A DNA stretch of 64,000 bases, taken from the NCBI GenBank assembly GCA_934725085.1, contig CAKVAL010000002.1, positions 1 through 64,000 of the forward strand. Reading direction: 5' to 3'. The DNA is from an uncultured Erysipelotrichaceae bacterium. GTDB lineage: Bacteria > Bacillota_I > Bacilli_A > Erysipelotrichales > Erysipelotrichaceae. The notes under the pieces were generated by a model, which worked only from the letters and a program-made list of their open reading frames with translations, was not told where the DNA came from and did no database searches. The position numbers and the translations under genes were made by a program. Below, one piece after another: positions 53,211 to 60,631 of the stretch; position 1 is the stretch's first letter; each line of letters opens with the position of its first letter.

Positions 53211-53721
53211 TTATGTAAGTTATTGGCTCGTCTGCATGTCTATAACTTCTATATTTGTCTATGATGTTAATATTGTTGTCTTTAAAATATTTGTCTAATA
53301 GATAATATTCGTCCTTACCACCCTTATGTCCTAGATAGAAGGTGATGATGATATAACCATTATTTTCTAAAAGGTCATAAGCTTTCTTAAAAGCCACTAG
53401 GGTATCATCTTTATTAGTGATAGTTGTTTGATCGCTGTTTGGTAGATAGCCTAGATTAAATAAGAATAGTTTAACTTTATGGTCTAAGTATTTATCTATG
53501 TTGTTGTGATTATCTAAGATAAGTTTCACATTATCTTTATCTTTTACTTTTTCATAAGTGTTTTCTAAGGCTTGCTTATTGATGTCAAAACTATAAACGT
53601 ATTTAGATATATTAGCTAAAAATAAAGTATCAAAGCCATTACCCATGGTCATATCAACTACTTCATCATTCTTGTTAATTAGACCTTTAATGTATTTGTG
53701 TACAAAAGTATTATTATTCAT
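53194..53721 (-). CDS. mnmM: YtqB/MnmM-like tRNA methyltransferase
   Basis: A 175-aa class I SAM methyltransferase. SAM motif I is VVDMTMGNGFDTLFLA and motif II ends VYSFDIN; FLFNLGYLPNSD is the family's NPPY-like motif. In Bacillus YtqB (MnmM) methylates 5-aminomethyl-2-thiouridine at the tRNA wobble position. It overlaps the radical SAM gene upstream by 8 nt, the same ytqA-ytqB pairing. The gene name is by family and context. Confidence 0.8.
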   Translation of the reverse strand: MNNNTFVHKYIKGLINKNDEVVDMTMGNGFDTLFLANISKYVYSFDINKQALENTYEKVKDKDNVKLILDNHNNIDKYLDHKVKLFLFNLGYLPNSDQTTITNKDDTLVAFKKAYDLLENNGYIIITFYLGHKGGKDEYYLLDKYFKDNNINIIDKYRSYRHADEPITYIMKKST

Positions 53722-54652
53722 AAAATTTTCCTTGATATGTATCTTCTTTAGCCATCAACTTATCAATATCGTTTAAGATAGTAGTTTTATTCAAAACCCA
53801 ATTAGGTACAACCAATTCGTTCTTGATTGGATCGCCAGTTAATCTTTCAATTATAATTTCAGGTTTTAATAATTCTAGTTGTCTAACTACGATATCGATA
53901 TATTCTTCTCTTTCTAGGATATAGAAAGGTTCTTTTTCATATAACTTTAATAGTTGTGTATTTTTTAATACCTGCAACATATGTATTTTAATCGCATTAA
54001 ATGGTAAGTGATTTATATCTTTAATAGTCTTGATCATATCTTCCTTAGTTTCATAAGGTAAGCCATTGATGACATGAACACAAGTTTTGATATTAGGACA
54101 CTTAGATAGTCTATAAATTGTGTCTTTGAATTCTTCAAATGTGTAACAACGATTGATTAATTCACCTGTCTTATTGTTGCTGGTTTGTAGCCCTAGTTCA
54201 ATCCATAGGGGCTTAATATAAGAAATTTTATTTAGATAAGCTATCATTTCATCACTTAAGCAATCACATCTTGTGGCAATAGCGATTTCAACTACATCTT
54301 CCATATTTAAGAAAGGTTCAATCATGTCTTGCACTTTCTTTAAAGGACCGTAGGTATTAGAAAAAGATTGGAAATAGGGAATGTAGTAGGCATTAGGCCA
54401 CTTATTATCCATGGTTTCTTTGTTGTTGGTGTATTGAGTTAGTACATCTTCCTTAATATTGTAGTTGGCATCACCACTTCCTAATGCTGAACAATAGATA
54501 CAACCACCATATCCTTTACTTCCATCACGATTGGGGCAAGTAAAATGACCATCAATGATGACTTTAGCAACCTTTTGATGGTATTTGTTTTTTAAGTAAT
54601 AATTAAATGTGTGATAACGTTTATTATCTAGAGTATATGGAAACTTATTCAT
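53714..54652 (-). CDS. YtqA-family radical SAM protein
   Basis: A 312-aa radical SAM enzyme of the YtqA family. The iron-sulfur Cys residues are in CPNRDGSKGYGGCIYCSALG (the spaced CX(n)CXXC form of this family). LWIELGLQTSNN and VHVINGLPYETKEDMI follow. Its pairing with YtqB points to tRNA wobble-uridine maturation (reported as MnmL in Bacillus, from memory). The ATG at 54652 is preferred over an upstream in-frame ATG because a TATAAT box lies 7 nt before it; no Shine-Dalgarno. Confidence 0.88.
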   Translation of the reverse strand: MNKFPYTLDNKRYHTFNYYLKNKYHQKVAKVIIDGHFTCPNRDGSKGYGGCIYCSALGSGDANYNIKEDVLTQYTNNKETMDNKWPNAYYIPYFQSFSNTYGPLKKVQDMIEPFLNMEDVVEIAIATRCDCLSDEMIAYLNKISYIKPLWIELGLQTSNNKTGELINRCYTFEEFKDTIYRLSKCPNIKTCVHVINGLPYETKEDMIKTIKDINHLPFNAIKIHMLQVLKNTQLLKLYEKEPFYILEREEYIDIVVRQLELLKPEIIIERLTGDPIKNELVVPNWVLNKTTILNDIDKLMAKEDTYQGKFYE

Positions 54653-54711
54653 AACAAACATTATATAAAAATTAGTCAAAATGTATTAATATAGATTTGT
54701 GAGGTTTTGAT

Positions 54712-55461
54712 ATGGACAATTTAAATATATTATTAAAATATCTTGTAAATAGTGATGATGTTACAAGAATTGCAAATGCTGCAGGGGTAGAAGAGGATGT
54801 TGTTGAGAAGACTTGTGTACTTGTTTTTGATACTTTGATTCCAACTGATTTTACAAGACAAGAGGGTTCTCATTTAGAGAAGAAGGATTTAAATGCGATT
54901 ACTTCTAATTTCAATAAATTATTAGAAGGCAACAGTTTAAAGAAGATTATTAGTGATGTTGCGCTTGATAAGGCGGTTGAACAAGCTAAGGTTGCACTTG
55001 TTGTTAAGGAACTGTTGGTAAATATTAGGGGTCGTCTTCAATATATGACTGCTGCTAAGAAAAAGCCTGCTCCTGCTCCTAAGTCTGAGCCTGTCAAGGA
55101 AGAACTTAAGGCGGAACCTGTAAGAGTTCAAACTAGGGTTTTAGAGGAAGAACAAGAAGTTACTGAAATTAAAAGACCAGTTCGAAGAAGTAAGGTTGAA
55201 GAATCAGATGAGACAATGGAAGAAACTTGGGAAAAGCCTGAGGAACCTGTAAAGATTAAAAGACCTGTTAGAAATAAGCCTAGAAGATTCGAGTCTAAGC
55301 ACGAATCTGGGCACGAATCTGACGGGCACGAATCTTCTGGGTACGAATCTGATGAGGAGGAGTTATCGAAGGGTGAGAAGATTGCCTTATATGTTGTTGG
55401 TGCATTACTAATTGCAGTTATTGTTGTGATTGTGGTTATCTTGTTAAAAATTAAAGGATAA
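54712..55461 (+). CDS. Tail-anchored hypothetical protein with short tandem repeats
   Basis: A 249-aa protein. A helical N-terminal domain (about 1-118) precedes a charged Pro/Glu/Lys/Arg linker (about 119-225). The linker includes four near-repeats of HES (GHES, GHESDG, GHESSG, GYES) encoded by GCACGAATCT-type DNA repeats at 55299-55350. One C-terminal membrane helix (about 228-247) ends in KIKG, so the bulk of the protein is cytosolic. No family is recognised. It is monocistronic. Confidence 0.65.
   Translation: MDNLNILLKYLVNSDDVTRIANAAGVEEDVVEKTCVLVFDTLIPTDFTRQEGSHLEKKDLNAITSNFNKLLEGNSLKKIISDVALDKAVEQAKVALVVKELLVNIRGRLQYMTAAKKKPAPAPKSEPVKEELKAEPVRVQTRVLEEEQEVTEIKRPVRRSKVEESDETMEETWEKPEEPVKIKRPVRNKPRRFESKHESGHESDGHESSGYESDEEELSKGEKIALYVVGALLIAVIVVIVVILLKIKG
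55299..55350 (+). repeat. In-frame tandem repeats (GCACGAATCT type)
   Basis: Four copies of G(C/T)ACGAATCT occur at 55299, 55311, 55326 and 55341, spaced 12, 15 and 15 nt. All are in the same reading frame of the tail-anchored protein. Copy-number change would alter the linker without a frameshift. Confidence 0.75.
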
Positions 55462-55465
55462 AATA

Positions 55466-55489
55466 AAAGGGGCGATATTTCGCTCCTTT
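55466..55489. terminator. Bidirectional terminator between the tail-anchored protein gene and tRNA-Gln
   Basis: The 10-bp stem AAAGGGGCGA/TCGCTCCTTT (one G-U pair) with a TATT loop lies between convergent genes. Confidence 0.85.
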
Positions 55490-55499
55490 AAAATTTTAA

Positions 55500-55575
55500 T
55501 GGCTGCGGTGATTGGGATCGAACCAATGAAATAATAGATTCAGAGTCTACCGCCTTACCACTTGGCTACACCGCA
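55500..55575 (-). tRNA. tRNA-Gln (CTG anticodon)
   Basis: On the minus strand the acceptor TGCGGTG pairs with CACCGCA, then G73 and an encoded CCA. The anticodon loop CTCTGAA gives CTG (55543-55541). This is the rarer Gln isoacceptor reading CAG; no TTG-anticodon Gln tRNA is in the window. Confidence 0.95.
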
Positions 55576-55638
55576 ATGCTTAATAATTATACACATTTTT
55601 TCTTAATAAATGATAGCCATTTGTTTTATAATCTAGCT

Positions 55639-56304
55639 ATGGCAAAGATACTTATAGCAGATGATGAAGAGAAAATTAGAGAAATGATAGGCAAATATGC
55701 TAAGCATGAGGGCCTAGAAGTAGCTCTAGCCAAGGATGGACTTGAAGCGTTGGAACTTTTTAAGAAAGAAGACTATGATGTGGTTATCCTTGACGTGATG
55801 ATGCCTAATATGGATGGATTTGAGACTTTGAAGAAGATGAAAGAGGTTAAAGATGTCCATTGTATTTTTTTAACTGCTTTAGGTGAGGAAAGTGATAGAC
55901 TTTATGGTTTTGATAGTGGAGGAGAAGATTATGTTACCAAGCCATTTTCACCAAAAGAGTTAATGTTTAGAATTAAAGTAATTCTAAGAAGGTATAGTAA
56001 AGACAGTGATGTAATTAGCGTTGATGGTTTGGTTATGGACTTAAATGCTCATAGCGTAACTATTGATGGTAAGAGGATTGAATTACCTAATAAGGAATAT
56101 GAGCTTTTATTATTACTTCTAAAGAATAAGGGTAAGGCCTTAACTAGAGAAAATATTATTAATACGATTTGGGGTTATGAGTATGATAGTGATGATCGTA
56201 CTTTGGATACTCATATGAAGCTTCTTAGAAAAGATATTGGTGAATATGGTAAATATATCACCACTATAAGAGGAGTAGGCTATCGTTTTGAAGAACACGT
56301 TTAA
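55639..56304 (+). CDS. OmpR-family response regulator
   Basis: A 221-aa two-component regulator. A receiver domain (residues about 1-115) has the acidic pair ADDEE, the phospho-Asp in VVILDVMMPNMDG (about residue 50), Thr in FLTAL and Lys in VTKPFSP. A C-terminal winged helix (about 125-221) has DDRTLDTHMKLLRKDI and TIRGVGYRF. It pairs with the kinase downstream. The ATG at 55639 (MAKILIADDEE) has TATAAT (55627-55632) 6 nt before it and no Shine-Dalgarno; an upstream in-frame ATG is rejected. Confidence 0.94.
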   Translation: MAKILIADDEEKIREMIGKYAKHEGLEVALAKDGLEALELFKKEDYDVVILDVMMPNMDGFETLKKMKEVKDVHCIFLTALGEESDRLYGFDSGGEDYVTKPFSPKELMFRIKVILRRYSKDSDVISVDGLVMDLNAHSVTIDGKRIELPNKEYELLLLLLKNKGKALTRENIINTIWGYEYDSDDRTLDTHMKLLRKDIGEYGKYITTIRGVGYRFEEHV

Positions 56305-56316
56305 ATACGTGTTTTT
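56294..56316 (+). terminator. Hairpin between response regulator and kinase genes
   Basis: The stem AACACGT/ACGTGTT with a 6-nt loop spans the regulator stop codon and is followed by TTTT. With a separate -10-like box (TATATT 56348-56353), it suggests the kinase has its own promoter. Confidence 0.6.
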
Positions 56317-56363
56317 AAAATTTTAGATAAAGTTCACATTAGTATTGTATATTTATGTTGAAT

Positions 56364-57746
56364 ATGAAAAAGACGTTTAAATTAAGATTTTTGATGTTGA
56401 CGATACTTGTTGTCTTTATTGGATTAATATTGGCTTTAATCTTGTTTTTACAGACGACTTTTTTAGACGGAACTTATAAGAATAACAAGATTGCCTATTT
56501 GAAGGATACAGCTGCTCAAATAGATGAGGGGATTCAAAATGATGATATCTTATCGGTTTTAGAAGATATTTCTTTTTCTAATGAAGTATGCATAAGAGTG
56601 GTTACTGATGCGGTAGGTTTTACCACTTATCAAGATGCTTCTTCTTGTGCCTTGGGTAAATTAAGTAATAAGCAGCTAAACAAGATAGCGACCACTACTT
56701 TTGATAATGGTGGTGAAGCCTTGTTTGATAGTAATTCGTCTAATATAAAAAATGCTTATATTTATTCTAAATTGAGTAAAGTCAATGAAGAAAATGTTTT
56801 GATTATGTTGTCAACAAGTATTGTGCCTTTACAAAGTACTATTGATACGATGTATGATCAATTTAATATCATTATTATTGTGGTGGTTATTGCGACTATT
56901 CTTTTGGCTTTATGTTTGTCTTCTTTGATTGTTAATCCAATTAAGAAAATTGAAATGGAAGCTACTAATTTGCCTAGTGGCAAATATGATCATAAGTTGA
57001 TTAAGACGGATGCTAAGGAGATTGAAAACTTAAATAACACTTTAGCTAGGGCAAATGAAGAAATTATTAAGGCTGATGTTGCTAGGAAAGAATTGATAGG
57101 TAATGTTTCCCATGACTTAAGAACACCTTTGACGATGATTGTGGGTTATGGTGAGATGATTAGGGATTTTCCTGAAGAGAACAACGTAGAGAATATCAAT
57201 GTCATTATTAATGAGGCTAAGCGTTTATCTACTTTGGTTGATGATTTATTGGATTTGTCTAAGGTAGAAAGTGGTAGGATTGAGTTTCATAAAAAAGATA
57301 TAAAGATTACTGATTTATTAGGATCTGTTTATGATCAATTTGAGCCATATTGCAAGGCTAATAATATTGAATTTGTTTTGGATGTTGAAGATGGTGATGT
57401 TATGGTAAATGTTGATGATAATAGATTAAAACAAGTCTTGCATAATTTCATGAGTAATGCACTCAATTATAATGATGCCAAGGATACTAAGATTATTATT
57501 GGTGAAGAAAAAGTAAATGGTGCTTATCGAATCTATGTATATGATAATGGAAGTGGTGTCAAGCAAGAGGATAAGGATAAGATTTGGAATCGTTATTATA
57601 AGGTTGATAAGGAACATAAAAGAAGCCACATTGGCAGTGGCATTGGTTTATCTTTATGTAAAGATATTCTTGATAAGATGGGCTACAAATATGGCGTAGA
57701 CTCTGTTTATAAAGAATATTCCAAGTTCTATTTTGATATCTTATAG
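56364..57746 (+). CDS. Two-component sensor histidine kinase
   Basis: A 460-aa membrane kinase. Two membrane helices (about 9-29 and 170-192) bracket an external sensor domain of about 140 aa. A HAMP-like segment follows, then HisKA with the phospho-His in IGNVSHDLRTPLTM (about residue 250), and HATPase_c with NFMSNALNYN, YDNGSGV and SGIGLSLCKDIL. It is the partner of the OmpR regulator upstream. The 3' end overlaps the convergent rlmA by 19 nt. An ATG 9 nt upstream is also possible. Confidence 0.92.
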   Translation: MKKTFKLRFLMLTILVVFIGLILALILFLQTTFLDGTYKNNKIAYLKDTAAQIDEGIQNDDILSVLEDISFSNEVCIRVVTDAVGFTTYQDASSCALGKLSNKQLNKIATTTFDNGGEALFDSNSSNIKNAYIYSKLSKVNEENVLIMLSTSIVPLQSTIDTMYDQFNIIIIVVVIATILLALCLSSLIVNPIKKIEMEATNLPSGKYDHKLIKTDAKEIENLNNTLARANEEIIKADVARKELIGNVSHDLRTPLTMIVGYGEMIRDFPEENNVENINVIINEAKRLSTLVDDLLDLSKVESGRIEFHKKDIKITDLLGSVYDQFEPYCKANNIEFVLDVEDGDVMVNVDDNRLKQVLHNFMSNALNYNDAKDTKIIIGEEKVNGAYRIYVYDNGSGVKQEDKDKIWNRYYKVDKEHKRSHIGSGIGLSLCKDILDKMGYKYGVDSVYKEYSKFYFDIL

Positions 57747-58504
57747 ATGTCAATTATAAAAGAGAAAGTTATTGATAAGGTGTCTATATTGTTTAACTTT
57801 TCAATGTCTTTTCTACTGGTTTTATGGTAATAAGGAGTCATCTTAAATAGGTTGTTGAATGAATCTTGATTTAAGATGGCTTTTTGTTTAATTCTGTATT
57901 CATTTACTAGGTCTAGGCCTTCAATATGATTATCATCTACTTCGTTGTAGTAAGGATTATCATAGATTGCTTCCTTTAGTTCATATAAATGATCATAGTC
58001 TGGTTTAACTAAGATAAAATGGCCATCTTCTTTTAGTAGTCTATTTATTTCACTAGATATTGGTGCAAATAGGGTTGTGATTAAGTCAAGGGAATGGTCT
58101 TTTAGTGGCACATCAAAGATATTCTTAAGAATATAAGTGGTTGATTTATCTATTCTAGAGGCGATCTTTAAGGCTTCTTTGCTTAGGTCAATTCCAATCT
58201 TGTCTTCAACTTTTAAGTCTTTGGTATAGTAGCCCTCACCACAAGCGAGGTCTAATAAGTTTGTGGGATTTAAATCTTTGATGATTTCATTTAATTTATC
58301 TTTTAGAAAAAGATAATAATCTTCGTTTAAGAAAAGGTTTCTGGCCTTAATCATTTCTTTTTCATCACCGGTATTAGATGAGGCTTTCATGTTTAAATTG
58401 ATATAACCTTGTTTGGCAATATCAAAACTGTGCTTATTAGGACAAGTTAAAGTCTTGTCTTGTTTAGTTAATGTTTCTTTACAAATAGGACATAATATAT
58501 TCAT
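57728..58504 (-). CDS. rlmA: 23S rRNA (guanine-N1)-methyltransferase RlmA-like
   Basis: A 258-aa SAM methyltransferase with an N-terminal zinc ribbon (CPICKETLTKQD, CPNKHSFDIAKQGYINL). SAM motif I is LLDLACGEGYYT (about residue 85). This layout is that of RlmA, which methylates G745 or G748 of 23S rRNA; in Gram-positive bacteria RlmA(II) acts at G748. TAAAAT lies 6 nt before the start codon (leaderless), and it is divergent from rpsF with interleaved promoters. Confidence 0.87.
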   Translation of the reverse strand: MNILCPICKETLTKQDKTLTCPNKHSFDIAKQGYINLNMKASSNTGDEKEMIKARNLFLNEDYYLFLKDKLNEIIKDLNPTNLLDLACGEGYYTKDLKVEDKIGIDLSKEALKIASRIDKSTTYILKNIFDVPLKDHSLDLITTLFAPISSEINRLLKEDGHFILVKPDYDHLYELKEAIYDNPYYNEVDDNHIEGLDLVNEYRIKQKAILNQDSFNNLFKMTPYYHKTSRKDIEKLNNIDTLSITFSFIIDIYKISK

Positions 58505-58518
58505 ATACCTATTTTACC

Positions 58519-58614
58519 TTGAAATATGTGATATTGATGGTATAATATTTGAGCGAATAGAAAATACTATTCCTTGCCTAGCAATAGGCCGTATGTCCAG
58601 AAGGAGGTTAAAAC
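58519..58614 (+). promoter_or_regulatory. rpsF promoter and S6:S18-binding leader
   Basis: Promoter TTGAAA (58519-58524), 16-nt spacer and TATAAT (58541-58546), with an extended TGG before it. The leader has a hairpin GCCTA-GCAA-TAGGC followed by CCGTATG, which fits the rpsF leader motif in which a CCG element mimics the S6:S18 site of 16S rRNA. The S6:S18 complex would repress the operon. Shine-Dalgarno AAGGAGG. Confidence 0.75.
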
Positions 58615-58914
58615 ATGAAACAATATGAGACTATGTATATCATCAAGTCTTCTTTAGATGAAGCTGCTAAGACTGCTTTATGTGAAGAATTACATGCGAT
58701 TATCACTAATAATGGTGGTACTATCGAAAATGTTGATGACTGGGGTCTACGCGAATTTGCGTATGAAATCGATGGTATGACTAAGGGTTATTACGTAGTA
58801 ACTACTTATAGTGTTGAAGTTGAAGGCTTAAACGAATTCAAGCGTTTATTAGGTATCAACGCTGATGTAGTTCGTTCAATGACTATCAATACTGCAGAAA
58901 AGGCTGGTAAGTAG
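58615..58914 (+). CDS. rpsF: 30S ribosomal protein S6
   Basis: A 99-aa ribosomal protein that binds S18 and the central domain of 16S rRNA. It starts MKQYETMYIIKSSLDEAA and has the ferredoxin-like pattern, with DDWGLREFAYEIDG and KGYYVVTTYSV. It is the first gene of the rpsF-ssb-rpsR operon. Confidence 0.97.
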   Translation: MKQYETMYIIKSSLDEAAKTALCEELHAIITNNGGTIENVDDWGLREFAYEIDGMTKGYYVVTTYSVEVEGLNEFKRLLGINADVVRSMTINTAEKAGK

Positions 58915-58916
58915 TT

Positions 58917-59384
58917 ATGATTAACAATGTGGTATTAGTTGGTAGACTTACTAAGGATATTGAACTTAGAAAAACTAGCTCTAATATCTCAACTTGTACT
59001 TTTACCTTGGCTTGTAATCGTAAGTTCTCTAGTGGTAATAATGGTCCTACAGCTGACTTTATCAATTGTGTTGCGTGGAGACAATCTGCTGATTTCCTAG
59101 CTCAATATGCTAGTAAGGGCGCAATTGTAGGCGTTGAGGGTAGAATTACTACAAGAAACTATGAGGGTCAAAATGGTAGAGTATATGTAACTGAAGTTAC
59201 TTGTGATAGTGTTCAATTAATTGGTGGTAGTAAGAATAGTGGCAATAATGTTGCGGCTAATCCAGTTCCTAATAGAACTTTTACACCAAGTGTTGAACCT
59301 AGTTTTGAGGGAAATAGTCCTGAGGATGATTTCTCTAATACGCCATCTCTTGATATTTCAAGCGATGACTTACCATTTTATTAA
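58917..59384 (+). CDS. ssb: Single-stranded DNA-binding protein
   Basis: A 155-aa protein with an N-terminal OB fold (about 1-105, MINNVVLVGRLTKDIELRKT, FINCVAWRQSADFL) and a Gly/Asn/Pro-rich tail. It ends in the acidic tip SSDDLPFY, close to the canonical DDDIPF tip that recruits replication and repair proteins, with one extra Tyr. It lies between rpsF and rpsR as in Bacillus. Confidence 0.97.
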   Translation: MINNVVLVGRLTKDIELRKTSSNISTCTFTLACNRKFSSGNNGPTADFINCVAWRQSADFLAQYASKGAIVGVEGRITTRNYEGQNGRVYVTEVTCDSVQLIGGSKNSGNNVAANPVPNRTFTPSVEPSFEGNSPEDDFSNTPSLDISSDDLPFY

Positions 59385-59401
59385 TAGAGAGGAAAATAAT
59401 T

Positions 59402-59632
59402 ATGGCTTTTAGAAAACAAAGAGTCGGATATAAGAAAGTTTGTTACTTCACTAAGAACAAAATTGAATATATCGATTATAAAGATGTTGAATTATTAAAG
59501 AAGTTCATTAGTGCTAATGGCAAGATTACTCCAAGAAGAGTTACTGGTACTAGCGCTAAGTATCAAAGAATGTTGACTACTGCAATCAAGAGAGCACGTC
59601 AAATGGCTTTGTTACCTTACATTGTTGATTAA
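59402..59632 (+). CDS. rpsR: 30S ribosomal protein S18
   Basis: A 76-aa protein, S6's partner. Family marks are IDYKDVELLKKFISANGKITPRR region (positions about 21-42) and KRARQMALLPY. Shine-Dalgarno AGAGAGG. A terminator ends the operon. Confidence 0.97.
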   Translation: MAFRKQRVGYKKVCYFTKNKIEYIDYKDVELLKKFISANGKITPRRVTGTSAKYQRMLTTAIKRARQMALLPYIVD

Positions 59633-59644
59633 TTTAAATTAATG

Positions 59645-59675
59645 ATAGCCTTCCTTAATAGGAAGGCTATTTTTA
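59645..59675 (+). terminator. Terminator of the rpsF-ssb-rpsR operon
   Basis: A perfect 10-bp stem ATAGCCTTCC/GGAAGGCTAT with a TTAATA loop and TTTTTAT tail, placed just before the next gene's Shine-Dalgarno. Confidence 0.92.
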
Positions 59676-59692
59676 TAAAGGAGGATCATTTT

Positions 59693-60631
59693 ATGAACAA
59701 AACAAAAAAATTAACTACAGGAGCGATGTTGTTGGCACTGATTGGTGCTTTTATGTTGATAGATAGACAATTGTCTTATGCCTTTACTTATTTTATTGTT
59801 TTGTTGATACCGGTGATTATTGCAGTTTATTGTTGCATGTATTCAATGAAAGATGGCTATGTATTATGTGTTGGTGTTGTAGCTTTATCTATACTGTTTG
59901 GTTCTTTATATACTTATATGTATTTGCCTGCTTCAATCATTACAGGTTTATGTATATCAGCGGCTATTAGAAAAGACTATGATCGTAGAAGAGTGATGTT
60001 AATTTCAATTGCGGTTTTTGTCTTATCAGAACTCTTGATTACTTTCTTGGTGTCACCTTTATTGGGGGTTAGTGTTGATACTCAATTGAAAGCTATGGAA
60101 GTGACTTTTAATGAAATGTCTAATGTGGCTGGAGTTAGCGGGGCAATGAATGCGGTTGTTGGTAATTTAGGTACTTTCCTTCTTGTTGTCTTTATTTTCT
60201 CTACAATGTTGACTGGTGTTTTAGAAGGATACTTGATTAGTTTTATGACTGTTTTTGTCTTAAAGAGAATGAAGATTAAGAATATTGGCTACAATAGTGC
60301 ATTGGACATCAGGATGCCTGAATGGTTAGCTTATGTTTTACTTCTTTTTACTTCTTCTTTAATGTTTATGAATGTACCTATTTTAATGAAGAGTGAGTTT
60401 GTTAAATATAGCTTGATGTGCCTTGGTGTGTTCTCTTCTTTGATTTTATTTTATTATGGCTATTTGTTTATGATTATTTATTTAAAAAAGAAGGGCGGTA
60501 GGGTAAATATCTTTTTACTACTTCTAGGTATTTTTATTTTGATGCCATTTTCGTATATTATATTATTAGTAGTTGGTTTCTTGTATGGAAGCGGACCACT
60601 TAGAAGAAAATTAGAGAATGAAAAAGAATAG
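59693..60631 (+). CDS. YybS-like membrane protein (DUF2232)
   Basis: A 312-aa polytopic protein with about eight hydrophobic segments, like the DUF2232/YybS family that precedes gdpP in Bacillota. KLTTGAMLLALIGAFMLID near the start is typical. The function is unknown, but the conserved link with gdpP suggests a tie to c-di-AMP or the envelope. The ATG at 59693 with Shine-Dalgarno AAAGGAGG is used instead of an upstream start in the terminator. It overlaps gdpP by 14 nt. Confidence 0.85.
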   Translation: MNKTKKLTTGAMLLALIGAFMLIDRQLSYAFTYFIVLLIPVIIAVYCCMYSMKDGYVLCVGVVALSILFGSLYTYMYLPASIITGLCISAAIRKDYDRRRVMLISIAVFVLSELLITFLVSPLLGVSVDTQLKAMEVTFNEMSNVAGVSGAMNAVVGNLGTFLLVVFIFSTMLTGVLEGYLISFMTVFVLKRMKIKNIGYNSALDIRMPEWLAYVLLLFTSSLMFMNVPILMKSEFVKYSLMCLGVFSSLILFYYGYLFMIIYLKKKGGRVNIFLLLLGIFILMPFSYIILLVVGFLYGSGPLRRKLENEKE

